A stretch of DNA of 64,000 bases from JAPHSX01 sp041554195 (GTDB lineage: Bacteria > Pseudomonadota > Gammaproteobacteria > Thiohalomonadales > Thiohalomonadaceae). The stretch lies in the NCBI GenBank assembly GCA_041554195.1, contig JBFFMJ010000009.1:71684-135683 (forward strand), in the 5' to 3' direction. Of this stretch, positions 41,015 through 50,168 are shown piece after piece. The notes beneath the pieces were generated by a model. The model was not told the origin of the DNA. It did no database searches and saw only the letters and a list, made by a program, of their open reading frames with translations. How positions within the stretch are numbered: the stretch's first letter is position 1; each line of letters starts with the position of its first letter. A program made the translations under genes and the position numbers.

Positions 41015-42475
41015 ATGTTGATCTTTGAACAGTCCAAACCTACCCGCCTGAATACGGCGCAGGCCCCACAGGCCGGTGATGTCTCTGACATCCCCGAAAA
41101 GTTTCTGCGCACCTCGAAACCGACCCTGCCCGAGGTCTCGGAGATGCAGGTGGTGCGCCACTACACCCGCCTGTCGCAGAAGAACTTCTCCATCGATACC
41201 CACTTCTATCCGCTCGGCTCCTGCACCATGAAGTACAACCCGCGTGGTGCGAATAAGTTGGCAATGCTGCCGGCCTTTCTGGGGCGTCATCCCAAGGCCC
41301 CGGTAGAGACGCATGGTCAGGGCATACTGGCCTGCCTGTTCGAGCTGCAGGAGATGTTAAAAGAGATCACCGGCATGAAGGGCTGCTCGCTCACGCCGAT
41401 GGCCGGTGCCCAGGGGGAGTTCGCCGGGGTGGCGATGATCCGCGCCTACCACGATGCCCGTAACGACGATGCCCGCAGCGAGATCCTCTGCCCCGACGCG
41501 GCGCACGGCACCAATCCGGCGACCGCGGTGATGTGCGGTTACAAGGTGAAGGAAATCCCCACCGATAAAAACGGCGATGTGGATCTGGAGGCGCTGAAGG
41601 CCGCCGTCGGCCCGCAGACCGCCGGCATCATGCTCACCAACCCCTCCACCCTCGGGGTGTTCGAGCGCCGCATTAAGGAGATCGCCGATGTGGTGCACCA
41701 GGCCGGAGGCCTGCTCTACTACGATGGCGCCAACCTCAATGCGATCCTCGGCAAGGTCAAGCCGGGGGTCATGGGCTTTGATGTGGTGCATCTTAACCTG
41801 CACAAGACCTTTTCCACCCCCCACGGCGGCGGTGGTCCCGGTGCCGGCCCGGTGGTGGTGGGTGAGCGCCTACTCCCCTTCCTGCCGGTGCCGGTGGTGG
41901 GGAAGGATGGCGACGATTATCGCTGGCTGACCGAGAAGGATTGCCCGCAGTCGATCGGCAGGCTCTCCGCCCACATGGGCAATGCCGGTATCCTGCTGCG
42001 TGCCTACATCTATGCCCGCATGCTGGGGCGCGAGGGGATGGAGCGGGTGGCCGAGTACGCCACGCTGAATGCCAACTACATGCTGGCCGAGCTGAAAAAG
42101 GCTGGCTTCGATATGGCCTTCCCAGAGCGTCGCGCCACCCACGAGTTTATCCTTACCCTGAAAAAAGAGGCAAAGGAGTTGGGTGTTAACGCCATGGACT
42201 TTGCCAAGCGTCTGCTCGATTACGGCATGCACGCCCCGACCACCTACTTCCCGCTGCTGGTGCCCGAGTGCTTCCTCATCGAGCCGACCGAGACCGAGGA
42301 CCGGGAGACCCTTGATGAATTTATCGAGGCGATGATGTTGATCCGCAAGGAGGCCGAGGACAGCCCCGAGCTGGTAAAGGGCGCCCCGCACTCGCTGCCT
42401 GTAAAGCGGCTGGATGATGTGAAGGCGGCGCGTGAACTCGACCTGGTATGGAGACCCGCCGGGGAGGCGCAGTGA
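41015..42475 (+). CDS. gcvPB: Glycine dehydrogenase (decarboxylating) subunit 2
   Basis: A 486-residue C-terminal half of the split P protein carrying the PLP lysine, about K264 in LNLHKTFSTPHGGGGPGAGPV. Also SQKNFSIDTHFYPLGSCTMKYNPR and the C-terminal MHAPTTYFPLLVPECFLIEPTETE. Full family length. Overlaps dgkA by 4 nt. Confidence 0.97.
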   Translation: MLIFEQSKPTRLNTAQAPQAGDVSDIPEKFLRTSKPTLPEVSEMQVVRHYTRLSQKNFSIDTHFYPLGSCTMKYNPRGANKLAMLPAFLGRHPKAPVETHGQGILACLFELQEMLKEITGMKGCSLTPMAGAQGEFAGVAMIRAYHDARNDDARSEILCPDAAHGTNPATAVMCGYKVKEIPTDKNGDVDLEALKAAVGPQTAGIMLTNPSTLGVFERRIKEIADVVHQAGGLLYYDGANLNAILGKVKPGVMGFDVVHLNLHKTFSTPHGGGGPGAGPVVVGERLLPFLPVPVVGKDGDDYRWLTEKDCPQSIGRLSAHMGNAGILLRAYIYARMLGREGMERVAEYATLNANYMLAELKKAGFDMAFPERRATHEFILTLKKEAKELGVNAMDFAKRLLDYGMHAPTTYFPLLVPECFLIEPTETEDRETLDEFIEAMMLIRKEAEDSPELVKGAPHSLPVKRLDDVKAARELDLVWRPAGEAQ

Positions 42476-42855
42476 GCGAGTACAACAACAAGCCGGGCGC
42501 CACCGGCATGACCCGCGTGATCAACGCCTTCGGTTACTCGATGAAGGGGCTGAGCGCCGCCTTTGCAAATGAAGCCGCGTTCCGCCAGGAGTTATTGCTG
42601 TTTGTGGTGATGACGCCGCTGGCGATCTGGCTGGGACAGAGCGGCATCGAACAGGCGCTGCTCATCGGCAGCCTGTTCCTGGTGTTGATTGTCGAACTGA
42701 TGAATTCCGCCATCGAGGCGATTGTCGATCGCGTTGGTAGTGAGTGGCACGAACTCTCCGGCCGCGCCAAGGATATCGGCTCTGCCGCGGTGCTGATCAG
42801 CCTGGCCAATGTCTTTGTCGTCTGGACCCTCGTCCTCTACAAACAATTTATCTGA
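42472..42855 (+). CDS. dgkA: Diacylglycerol kinase
   Basis: A 127-residue trimeric membrane kinase recycling diacylglycerol to phosphatidate. It has the conserved NAFGYSMKGLSAAFANEAAFRQE surface helix, three membrane spans and the catalytic ELMNSAIEAIVDRVG. The likely start is GTG at 42472, overlapping the gcvPB stop (GTGA); an ATG 24 nt earlier lies inside gcvPB. Confidence 0.94.
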   Translation: MSEYNNKPGATGMTRVINAFGYSMKGLSAAFANEAAFRQELLLFVVMTPLAIWLGQSGIEQALLIGSLFLVLIVELMNSAIEAIVDRVGSEWHELSGRAKDIGSAAVLISLANVFVVWTLVLYKQFI

Positions 42856-42885
42856 ATTAAATAGCAATCATTTAAGGGAAAAATA

Positions 42886-43818
42886 ATGAGCGCACTGATC
42901 TGCGGCTCCATCGCCTACGACACCATTATGGTGTTTCACGACCAGTTCAAAAACCACATCCTCCCCGACAAGGTACACATGCTGAATGTGGCCTTTCTGG
43001 TGCCCGACATGCGTCGTGAGACCGGCGGCTGTGCCGGCAACATTGGTTATAATCTGAAGCTGCTTGGCGGCGAGCCGAAGATCATGGCCACCGTCGGTCG
43101 CGACTTCGACCCCTATGCCGACTGGATGGCCGAGTGCGCGCTGGATATGACACATATTAAGGTGATTGATAACGCCTATACCGCGCAGGCCTTCATCACC
43201 ACCGACAAGGACGATAACCAGATCACCGCCTTCCACCCCGGTGCCATGAGCTTCGCCCACGACAATAAGGTGGCCGATGCCGAGGGCATTACCATTGGCA
43301 TGGTCTCGCCCGATGGCCGTGACGGCATGGTTGAGCATGCGCAGCAGTTTGTGGCGGCGGGTATCCCCTTCATCTTCGATCCGGGCCAGGGGCTGCCGAT
43401 GTTTGATGGGGAAGACCTCAAGAAGTTTATCGACCAAGCGACCTGGGTCGCGGTAAATGATTACGAGGCGCAGCTGCTGAGCGAACGTACCGGCATGAGT
43501 CCGCAGGAGATCAGTGAGCACGTCGAGGCGCTGATTATTACCCGTGGCGGTGAGGGCTCACATATCTATACCGGTGGGCAGCGGCTGGAGATCCCCAGCG
43601 CCAGCGTGCGTGAGATCAACGACCCCACTGGCTGTGGCGATGCCTATCGTGCGGGTCTGCTCTATGGCCTGATGAATATGCTGGACTGGCAGACCACCGG
43701 TCGCATCGCCTCGCTGATGGGGGCCTTTAAGATCGAACAGCACGGCACCCAGAACCACCGCTTTAGTATGGATGAGTTTAAGGCGCGTTATCGTGAGGCC
43801 TTCGGCTCCAGTTTCTAA
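42886..43818 (+). CDS. PfkB-family carbohydrate/nucleoside kinase
   Basis: A 310-residue ribokinase-fold enzyme. N-terminal ALICGSIAYDTIM and ETGGCAGNIGYNLKLLGG, C-terminal anion-hole motif NDPTGCGDAYRAGLLYG with the catalytic Asp. The overall shape resembles bacterial adenosine-kinase-like members. The substrate is not fixed by the motifs. Last gene of the gcv/dgkA block, 30 bp after dgkA. Confidence 0.85.
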   Translation: MSALICGSIAYDTIMVFHDQFKNHILPDKVHMLNVAFLVPDMRRETGGCAGNIGYNLKLLGGEPKIMATVGRDFDPYADWMAECALDMTHIKVIDNAYTAQAFITTDKDDNQITAFHPGAMSFAHDNKVADAEGITIGMVSPDGRDGMVEHAQQFVAAGIPFIFDPGQGLPMFDGEDLKKFIDQATWVAVNDYEAQLLSERTGMSPQEISEHVEALIITRGGEGSHIYTGGQRLEIPSASVREINDPTGCGDAYRAGLLYGLMNMLDWQTTGRIASLMGAFKIEQHGTQNHRFSMDEFKARYREAFGSSF

Positions 43819-43835
43819 TCCCTTCATTCAGGCAC

Positions 43836-43868
43836 AAAAAAAGGGTAGAGACTAACGTCTCTACCCTT
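43836..43868 (-). terminator. Bidirectional hairpin terminator
   Basis: AAGGGTAGAGAC-TAAC-GTCTCTACCCTT, a perfect 12-bp stem, with seven T on the minus strand after it. It ends the dsrC-like transcript and probably also the convergent kinase gene. Confidence 0.88.
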
Positions 43869-43903
43869 AACTCTGCAGTTACTACTTAGGAGAAAACTAT
43901 ATA

Positions 43904-44236
43904 TTAGCTGCAACCCTTGGGGCGCGGCAGGCCGGCGATCTTGTTGGCGGACTTGATCAGGCCGTAGGGGAACAGAGAGTAGATGTACTGCTGCGAGCTG
44001 CGATCCGCGCCGTACTTCTTCTTCATGATCTTGGAGAAAACACGTGGCTCAGCGACGCTGCCGTTCTCGAGGAAATACTCACGGGCCTCGTTAATGATGT
44101 CCCAGTGCTCGTCGGTTAGCTCAACCTTCTCGTTAGCCGCGATGCCCTTGGCAACATCCACACTCCACTCGCTCAGGTCTTCCATCCAACCCGCTTCGCT
44201 CAGCTTGATGACTTTTCCGTCGATATTCAGTTCCAT
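43904..44236 (-). CDS. DsrC/TusE-family sulfur carrier-like protein with a single C-terminal Cys
   Basis: A 110-residue protein with the whole DsrC fold: MELNIDGKVIKLSEAGWMEDLSEWSVDVAKGIA, LTDEHWDIINEAREYFLENG, and the C-terminal arm IKSANKIAGLPRPKGCS. True DsrC has two cysteines in the arm. Here only the next-to-last residue Cys is kept, and the more upstream position is Asn. That matches TusE-type or DsrC-like regulatory proteins rather than the dissimilatory sulfite reductase partner. Monocistronic, with its own terminator and a dyad-rich upstream region. Confidence 0.88.
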   Translation of the reverse strand: MELNIDGKVIKLSEAGWMEDLSEWSVDVAKGIAANEKVELTDEHWDIINEAREYFLENGSVAEPRVFSKIMKKKYGADRSSQQYIYSLFPYGLIKSANKIAGLPRPKGCS

Positions 44237-44291
44237 CGTTCTCTACCTCTATAAATCTTTAGTGAAATGACTCTATACCCTTAATAGGGGT

Positions 44292-44349
44292 ACTTGATTT
44301 AAAAACCAAGTTATCTTGTTGGGTATTCTATTAATACCCACAGTGTGGG
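44292..44349. promoter_or_regulatory. Dyad-rich regulatory region upstream of the dsrC-like gene
   Basis: Three inverted repeats are stacked: ACTTGATT/AACCAAGT (44292-44312), GGGTATT-ctatt-AATACCC (44321-44339) and CCCACA-g-TGTGGG (44337-44349). They lie 56-113 nt upstream of the dsrC-like ATG in an AT-rich spacer. Operator function is inferred from symmetry only. Confidence 0.4.
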
Positions 44350-44466
44350 TCAAGTATTTTGTTAGGGTTTTCTAATATTGGTGATAAGTGGTTGATTTTT
44401 AACGATTACAATGACAGATTAAACGACACAACTTAAATAGCCGTCACGTCGCTAAGGCAACGTGAC

Positions 44467-46629
44467 CTACGGTTGAATGCACCAGCAGCGGTGAATATGC
44501 GGATTCCTGCGAAAATCTTCCGGCAGGGTCTGCTTACTGATCTCTTTAATCTGATAGCTACTTAACGCGGCTTCATCCAGTTTAAACTTGCGGAAGTTGT
44601 TGGAGAAAATGAGCAGGCCGTCCTCAGAGAGAAGCTGCATGGCGTTGCGGATCAGGTCGACGTGATCCCGTTGCACGTCGAAGCTCTCCTCCATCCGTTT
44701 GGAGCTGGAGAAGGTGGGCGGGTCGAGGAAGATGAGGTCGTACGGCTCGCCGCCTTGTTTTGCCTGTTCGGCGAGCCAGGCGGTGCAGTCGGCCTGTATA
44801 TAGTGGTGTTCCGGGCCGGTGAAGCCATTAAGTGCCATGTTGCGTTTCGCCCAGTCGATATAGGTGTTCGACATATCGACGGTGGTGGTTGCACTGGCAC
44901 CACCGGCGGCGGCATGCAGGGTGGCGACGCCGGTGTAGGCGAAGAGGTTGAGGAAGCGTTTGCCGCGGGCCTCTTTTTCGATCATCGATCGGGTGATGCG
45001 GTGATCCAGAAACAGGCCGGTGTCCAGATAGTCGCTGAAGTTGACCAGCAGGCGGCAGCTCCCTTCGTTTACCTCGTAAAAGGTACCGCTGTTGTCCTGT
45101 TTTTCATACTGGGCGCGCCCCTTCTGTTTCTGGCGCACCTTATAGAACAGCTGTGCGACGGGTATTTCCAGTACCTGCGGGATCACGGCCAGTGCCTCCA
45201 TCAGGCGCTGGCGTGCCTTCTCGGCATCCACCGTTTTCGGGGCCTGATACTCCTGCACATGTACCCATAGTTTATCGCCACGATAGAGATCGACGGCGAC
45301 GGCGTATTCGGGCAGGTCGGCGTCGTAGAGGCGATAGCAGTCGATCCCCTCGCGTCGCGCCCACTTGCCCAGGTGTTTGAGGTTCTTGCGCAGGCGGTTG
45401 GCGAACATCTTCGCTCCCTCGCTCTCGATGAGGCTGGGGTCGGGCCTCTGCTCATCATGCACGGTCTGCTCAGTGCTCTCATCGGGGATGCGGTAGAGGA
45501 ATAGCTGGCACTCAATGGGACCGTTAAACAGCGGCTCGGGCTTGCGATGGGTGCGCAGGCCGACATAGGCGGCAAGCTCCGGGTTGCCGGTAAAGATCGC
45601 GGCACGCCAGCCGGGCAGGTCGCTCTGCAGGTGGCTGCCGAGGTCGGCATAGAGCCCCTTCAGCTCATTGATCTCGCCGAGACGCTCGCCGTAGGGGGGA
45701 TTCACTATCAACAGGCCAGGGATGTCGCCACCGAGTCGGGGCAGCGTTCCCATTTCGCGTTTTTCGATGCGAATGTGGCGTGACAGACCGGCGGCGTCGA
45801 TGTTTCGCAGCGCGGCGTTGACCGCCTGTGGGTTGGCATCCGCGCCCTGAATGGGGGGCAGCTTTTCCAGCCCGGCCTGACGGCGCTGTTCGGCCTCGTC
45901 GAGCAGCTGTTGCCACAGTGCCTTGTCGTGGCGTCGCCAGCCGAGAAAGCCGAAGTGGTGACGGAAGATCCCCGGTGCGATGTCGGCGGCGATCATCGCC
46001 CCTTCAATCAGCAGGGTGCCGGAGCCGCACATCGGATCGAGCAGCGCCCCGCCCCGCGAGGCGATAAAGGGCCAGTCGGCGAACAGCAGAAGGGCCGCGG
46101 CCAGGTTCTCTTTCAGCGGTGCGATCACCCCCTCGTCGCGATAGCCGCGGCGGTGTAGGCTGCCGCCGGAGAGGTCGATATTGATCTTGCCGCTGTTGCC
46201 GCGCAGGTGCAGGTTAATGCGCAGGTCGGGGGTGGCGAGATCCACGCTGGGGCGCTCACCGAACTGCTCGCGAAAACGGTCGCACACAGCATCCTTGACC
46301 TTGAGCGAGGCGTACTTGCTGTGGCCGATGGCCGAGTCGGTGACCGAGCAGTCGACCGCCAGGGTGCCGGAGGAGTGGAGGTGGCGCTCCCAGTGGATCG
46401 CCTTTACCTCGTCATACAGCTCCTCGGGCGTGCCGGCCTTGATGGTGGTGATGGGCAGCAGCACACGGTTGGCCACCCGGCTCCACAGGCAGAGCCGGTA
46501 GGCCAGCTCCAGCTCGCCCTCAAAGGTGGCGCCAGCGGCGGAGGGGCGGATCTTCTGTGCCCCCAGATCGCGCAGTTCGCGCTCCAGCAGTGGTGACATT
46601 CCCCTGGGGGTGGTGGCAAAAAATTTCAT
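44467..46629 (-). CDS. rlmL: 23S rRNA methyltransferase RlmKL
   Basis: A 720-residue bifunctional enzyme: N-terminal THUMP domain, RlmL methyltransferase making m2G2445 (LLDPMCGSGTLLIEGAMIA, NPPYGERLG), and RlmK making m7G2069 (FLNLFAYTGVATLHAAAGGA, FLDPPTFSSSKRMEESFDVQ). Length and order match E. coli RlmKL (702). Downstream of slyX, on the same strand. Confidence 0.96.
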   Translation of the reverse strand: MKFFATTPRGMSPLLERELRDLGAQKIRPSAAGATFEGELELAYRLCLWSRVANRVLLPITTIKAGTPEELYDEVKAIHWERHLHSSGTLAVDCSVTDSAIGHSKYASLKVKDAVCDRFREQFGERPSVDLATPDLRINLHLRGNSGKINIDLSGGSLHRRGYRDEGVIAPLKENLAAALLLFADWPFIASRGGALLDPMCGSGTLLIEGAMIAADIAPGIFRHHFGFLGWRRHDKALWQQLLDEAEQRRQAGLEKLPPIQGADANPQAVNAALRNIDAAGLSRHIRIEKREMGTLPRLGGDIPGLLIVNPPYGERLGEINELKGLYADLGSHLQSDLPGWRAAIFTGNPELAAYVGLRTHRKPEPLFNGPIECQLFLYRIPDESTEQTVHDEQRPDPSLIESEGAKMFANRLRKNLKHLGKWARREGIDCYRLYDADLPEYAVAVDLYRGDKLWVHVQEYQAPKTVDAEKARQRLMEALAVIPQVLEIPVAQLFYKVRQKQKGRAQYEKQDNSGTFYEVNEGSCRLLVNFSDYLDTGLFLDHRITRSMIEKEARGKRFLNLFAYTGVATLHAAAGGASATTTVDMSNTYIDWAKRNMALNGFTGPEHHYIQADCTAWLAEQAKQGGEPYDLIFLDPPTFSSSKRMEESFDVQRDHVDLIRNAMQLLSEDGLLIFSNNFRKFKLDEAALSSYQIKEISKQTLPEDFRRNPHIHRCWCIQP

Positions 46630-46659
46630 GCAGGTCGGCCTGAGTGCAAAGGTGAGGGA

Positions 46660-46863
46660 TCAGTAATGGGGTGGGGCGGTCTCTTCGGACATCGGGGCGA
46701 CGGCCGAGGGGGTTAAATCCTTTAGCACCGACTTGAAGTAGTCGAGTTGTGCCTGCAGCTCCTCAATGGTCTTCTGCTGTGCCAGCATGGTACCGGTCAG
46801 CTCCTCAATGGAGGCCTCTTGATAGGCAATACGGGTTTCGATATCTTCGAGGCGGTTTTCCAT
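46660..46863 (-). CDS. slyX: SlyX family protein
   Basis: A 67-residue coiled-coil protein (IETRIAYQEASIEELTGTMLAQQKTIEELQAQLDYF) ending PPHY, typical of SlyX. Function not established. 30 bp upstream of rlmL. Confidence 0.9.
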   Translation of the reverse strand: MENRLEDIETRIAYQEASIEELTGTMLAQQKTIEELQAQLDYFKSVLKDLTPSAVAPMSEETAPPHY

Positions 46864-46993
46864 GGCGGCATGCTGTAGTGTGTTGATGAGATTGGGCGTA
46901 TTGTATCATGCAGCCTATTGTTCCCACCGCCTAATTCGGAACCGCTTTTGCTAAAATCGGGCTTCAACCCCCGTTGTTAACAAGGAACCCAGA

Positions 46994-47560
46994 GTGAAAA
47001 GAGTCCTCCCCGCTTTCCTATTAATCTTCGTGCTATTCGGCAGCAGCAATCTGCGTGCGGTCGATATGAACTATGGCGGAGCCATGTCGGGAAGCATGGC
47101 CGGCAGCATGATGAGTACCATGTGGGAGTTTATGGAGTGGTTCCTGGGGCAGCGTAACAACGTGGGGCGTGCGCCGGGCGGCTGGAATAATCCCAATGCC
47201 TTTTACGGTTTCAATCAGGGGCCGGTGTCAGCTTTCGCCAATAATAATCCTTACCGTTATCGTGATTACTGGGATGACCCCAACAACCCCTGGGTGGATA
47301 TGCAGTCGCTGGAGGGCACCTGGCTGGCACAGTCGGGTGAGTACTGGTTTGTGCGTGACAACCATTTTGTACTGCTCGATAACAACCAGCAGAAGATGGC
47401 TGGGGAGTTTATTGTTGAGGGAAACTTCATTCTTACCCGCATGCCCGGAGGCGAGGTGGAGTTTGAATTCCGGCAGATGGACGACGTACTGATCCTGCGC
47501 GATGTAAATGGGCGGGTGATGTTGTTGCGCCGCATTGAGTCGGGCGGCTGGAGCTGGTAG
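46994..47560 (+). CDS. Unknown secreted protein with Met/Gly-rich N-terminus
   Basis: A 188-residue exported protein: signal peptide MKRVLPAFLLIFVLFGSSNLRA, then a Gly/Ser/Met-rich stretch (MNYGGAMSGSMAGSMMSTMWEFMEWF), an Asn/Tyr-rich linker (WNNPNAFYGFNQGP, NNNPYRYRDYWDDPNNPW), then a beta-rich domain from about 104 (LEGTWLAQSGEYWFVRDNHFVLLDNNQQKMAGEF) resembling a small lipocalin-like or META-type barrel. No family recognised. The methionines could bind soft metals or form a membrane-active helix. Own transcription unit: AAGGA before GTG/ATG region, divergent from slyX. Confidence 0.7.
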   Translation: MKRVLPAFLLIFVLFGSSNLRAVDMNYGGAMSGSMAGSMMSTMWEFMEWFLGQRNNVGRAPGGWNNPNAFYGFNQGPVSAFANNNPYRYRDYWDDPNNPWVDMQSLEGTWLAQSGEYWFVRDNHFVLLDNNQQKMAGEFIVEGNFILTRMPGGEVEFEFRQMDDVLILRDVNGRVMLLRRIESGGWSW

Positions 47561-47610
47561 CCGATAATGATTTCAGCGCTGCCAGGACGGCAGCATTGAA
47601 GAACTAGATC

Positions 47611-48495
47611 TTACTCGGCCTCGACAAATTCCACGGTCATATCGGCCAGCTCCTCGGCATAGAGGTCGAGGAAGAAGTGGTCGGCACCGTCAATCACTTC
47701 GAAACTGACATTCGACTTTTCGATGCTCTCCATCTTCTCAATTAGTCCTGCAACCACCTGGTCCTCGCTGCCGGCAAAGACCAGTACCGGCTTGGCGATC
47801 TGTTTGACCAGACTGGGTGTATCCATGCGCGCGTCAGGCTGGTAGTAGGCGACAAAGGCCGCGGCACTGGCGCTCGACTCAGGGCAGTAGATGAAGTCCA
47901 CCGGCTTGATCAGGCTGCTCCCTTTACCCGCATCTACAAGCTTCTGCGCCCTGGCCAGCACCGGGGCCAGCGGCTTGTCATAACTCTTCTGGTAGCCCTT
48001 GCTATTCTTCTCCTCGCTCCATACCTGCGGGGCGATCAGTACGACCTTTTTGATTGCGGCATCGTCACGTTCGGCGGCAAACCAAGCTGTCTGGTTGCCG
48101 CCGCGGGAGTGGCCCAGCAGCACCACCGATTTGACCCCCTGCTTTTTCAGCCAGCCCAGCCACAGGCCGATCTCATCGAGGGCATCGGTGTGTTTGTGGG
48201 TATGCGGCACGGCACAGTCGTACATCCCCTTGCGATCACTTAGCCCCAGTGAGAGGTTGATCGCCAGCGAGGTGTGGCCGCGCTCCTTGAGCATCTCCTG
48301 CAATGTCGCCATGATCTCCATGCGGTTGTGGGCCAGGGTACCGTGGGTCATCAACACCACCGTGCCCTGCTGCCAGTTATCGCTGGCGGCCTCCAGGTTG
48401 GCGCTGACCTTAAGGCCGTTGAGCTCAAGCTGCTGTTCTTCGGCCTGCAGGCCAAAGGAGAGCAGTGCGAAAAACAGGGGGATGATCTTTTTCAT
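47611..48495 (-). CDS. Secreted alpha/beta hydrolase
   Basis: A 294-residue exported hydrolase with signal peptide (KIIPLFFALLSFGLQA), a nucleophile elbow GHSRGG, acid loop VFAGSEDQVV and catalytic His in DGADHFFLDL. It also has LMTHGTLAHNRMEI in the oxyanion position. Substrate unknown; a small esterase or dienelactone-hydrolase-like enzyme. 32 bp downstream of the ArsR-rhodanese gene and on the same strand, so likely part of its regulon. Confidence 0.85.
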   Translation of the reverse strand: MKKIIPLFFALLSFGLQAEEQQLELNGLKVSANLEAASDNWQQGTVVLMTHGTLAHNRMEIMATLQEMLKERGHTSLAINLSLGLSDRKGMYDCAVPHTHKHTDALDEIGLWLGWLKKQGVKSVVLLGHSRGGNQTAWFAAERDDAAIKKVVLIAPQVWSEEKNSKGYQKSYDKPLAPVLARAQKLVDAGKGSSLIKPVDFIYCPESSASAAAFVAYYQPDARMDTPSLVKQIAKPVLVFAGSEDQVVAGLIEKMESIEKSNVSFEVIDGADHFFLDLYAEELADMTVEFVEAE

Positions 48496-48527
48496 GGGGA
48501 CTCCACGGGGGTAATGTTAGATGTTAC

Positions 48528-49190
48528 TTAATTTTTCTCGGTCGGCAACCCGTCCGCCTGCCACTCAGGATAGCCGTCTTCCAGCCGGTGGGCGCTAAAA
48601 CCTTTCTCGCGCAGTCGCGCCACCGCCTCGAAGGCGAGGATGCAGTGCGGGCCGCGGCAGTAGGCGACCACCTCATGTCCCTGCTCCAGCTCATCGAAAT
48701 GTTCTTCGAGTTGGCTTAGCGGGATGTTGATCGCCCCAGGTACGTGCCCCGCCGCAAACTCCTCGTGCGGGCGTACATCGAGCACCGTGACCAGGCCGTC
48801 ACGCACCCGTTCCAGCAACTCGGTACGGGCCACCGGTTCCAGACTATCCTTGCTGGTGAGGAAGTGGCGCACCAGCTGCTGTACCTCATCGAGGTGACGC
48901 TCGGCCACCCCGCGCAGGGCTCCGAATAGCGCCAGCACATCGTTGTCGCTAATGCGGTAGTAGACCTTCAGTCCCTCCTTGCGGCAGGCCACCAGCCCGT
49001 TCTGTCGCAGCTGTTGCAGGTGCTGCGAGGTGTTGGCGACGGTAAGGCCGGAGACCTTTGACAGCTCTTCTACGCTACGTTCGCCCTGGGCGATAAACTC
49101 CAGTAGTTCCAGTCGGTTACCGTTACTCAGCGCCTTGCCGATACGGGCAAACTGGGTGAAGAGCTGCTGCTTGAAGTTGCTGCCGGACAT
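48528..49190 (-). CDS. ArsR-family repressor fused to a rhodanese domain
   Basis: A 220-residue fusion. Residues about 10-95 are a winged helix (GNRLELLEFIAQGERSVEELSKVSGLTVANTSQHLQQLRQNGLVACRKEG). Residues 125-215 are a rhodanese domain with active-site loop C178-RGPH-C183. This architecture suggests a regulator that senses persulfide or thiol state. I use the ATG at 49190 (TAGGA upstream) rather than one 30 nt earlier. It is divergent from the sterol-desaturase-like gene over a palindrome. Confidence 0.9.
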   Translation of the reverse strand: MSGSNFKQQLFTQFARIGKALSNGNRLELLEFIAQGERSVEELSKVSGLTVANTSQHLQQLRQNGLVACRKEGLKVYYRISDNDVLALFGALRGVAERHLDEVQQLVRHFLTSKDSLEPVARTELLERVRDGLVTVLDVRPHEEFAAGHVPGAINIPLSQLEEHFDELEQGHEVVAYCRGPHCILAFEAVARLREKGFSAHRLEDGYPEWQADGLPTEKN

Positions 49191-49214
49191 AATTTTCCTA
49201 TGACTTATCTCACT

Positions 49215-49234
49215 ATTCAAGTAATCTATTGAAT
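49215..49234. promoter_or_regulatory. Candidate operator of the ArsR-rhodanese regulator
   Basis: ATTCAA-N8-TTGAAT, a perfect 6-bp dyad in the divergent promoter spacer, 24 nt from the regulator start and 55 nt from the desaturase-like start. Form and place suit an ArsR dimer controlling both directions. Confidence 0.5.
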
Positions 49235-49289
49235 AGAGTCTGTTTCAACAGTATAGCCGCCATTCCAGTGCGGGGTGAAGGGGGAGAGG

Positions 49290-50168
49290 ATGGAATTTAA
49301 TGAGTGGCTGATGGCCCACGAGAAGCCGGTACGCATGGGCTTTTTCTTCGGCATGCTGCTGGTGATGGCGCTGTGGGAGGTGCTGGCACCACGCCGTGCG
49401 CTCACTGTCTCCAAGGCGGTACGCTGGGCCAATAACCTGGGCATCGTCTTCTTTAACAGTTTTCTGCTTCGCCTGCTCTTTCCCGCCGCCGCCGTGGGTG
49501 TAGCCGCCTTCGCCGCAGAGCACGGCTGGGGGCTGTTCAACTACTACGACTTGCCGTTCTGGCTGGCCGCCGTGCTCTCGGTGGCGGCGATGGATTTCAT
49601 CATCTACCTGCAACATGTGATGGTGCACGCGGTGCCGCTGCTGTGGCGGTTGCATCGCATGCACCACGCCGACCTCGACTACGATGTGACCACTGGGGCG
49701 CGCTTTCACCCCATCGAGATCATCCTCTCCATGCTGATCAAATTTGCCACCATCGTGGTACTCGGCCCGCCGGTGGTGGCGGTGGTGATCTTCGAGATTA
49801 TGCTTAACGCCACGGCGATGTTTAACCACGGTAATGTACGTCTGCCGCTGGGACTGGATCGTGTGTTGCGTCTGTTTCTGGTCACCCCCGACATGCACCG
49901 GGTGCACCATTCAGTGGAGGATGACGAGGCCAACTGTAACTTCGGCTTCAGTCTGCCCTGGTGGGATCGTCTGTTCGGCACCTACCGTGCGCAGCCGCGT
50001 GGCGGCCACGAGGGGATGAGCATCGGCATCCACAAGTTCCGCACGCCCAAAGAGGCGAGCTGGCTGCCCGGCATGTTGCTGCTACCCTTCAAGGGGAAGG
50101 TGAGCGAGTACACCATTAATCGTCGCCAGTGGAGTAGTGAAGGGAAGGGCAAGGACGAAGATGAATAA
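49290..50168 (+). CDS. Sterol-desaturase/fatty-acid-hydroxylase family membrane oxygenase
   Basis: A 292-residue inner-membrane di-iron enzyme with about four spans. The histidine clusters appear as LQHVMVH, WRLHRMHH and TPDMHRVHHS, the HxxxH/HxxHH pattern that holds the two irons. Bacterial members hydroxylate or desaturate lipids; the substrate is not known here. GGGGGAGAGG precedes ATG 49290. Overlaps the TVP38-rhodanese gene by 8 nt. Confidence 0.88.
   Translation: MEFNEWLMAHEKPVRMGFFFGMLLVMALWEVLAPRRALTVSKAVRWANNLGIVFFNSFLLRLLFPAAAVGVAAFAAEHGWGLFNYYDLPFWLAAVLSVAAMDFIIYLQHVMVHAVPLLWRLHRMHHADLDYDVTTGARFHPIEIILSMLIKFATIVVLGPPVVAVVIFEIMLNATAMFNHGNVRLPLGLDRVLRLFLVTPDMHRVHHSVEDDEANCNFGFSLPWWDRLFGTYRAQPRGGHEGMSIGIHKFRTPKEASWLPGMLLLPFKGKVSEYTINRRQWSSEGKGKDEDE

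Noticed and set aside
49215..49234. Match to the ATTC-N8-GAAT site of SqrR/BigR
   Set aside because: The half sites ATTC and GAAT are 12 nt apart here, so it is reported only as a generic ArsR-type dyad.
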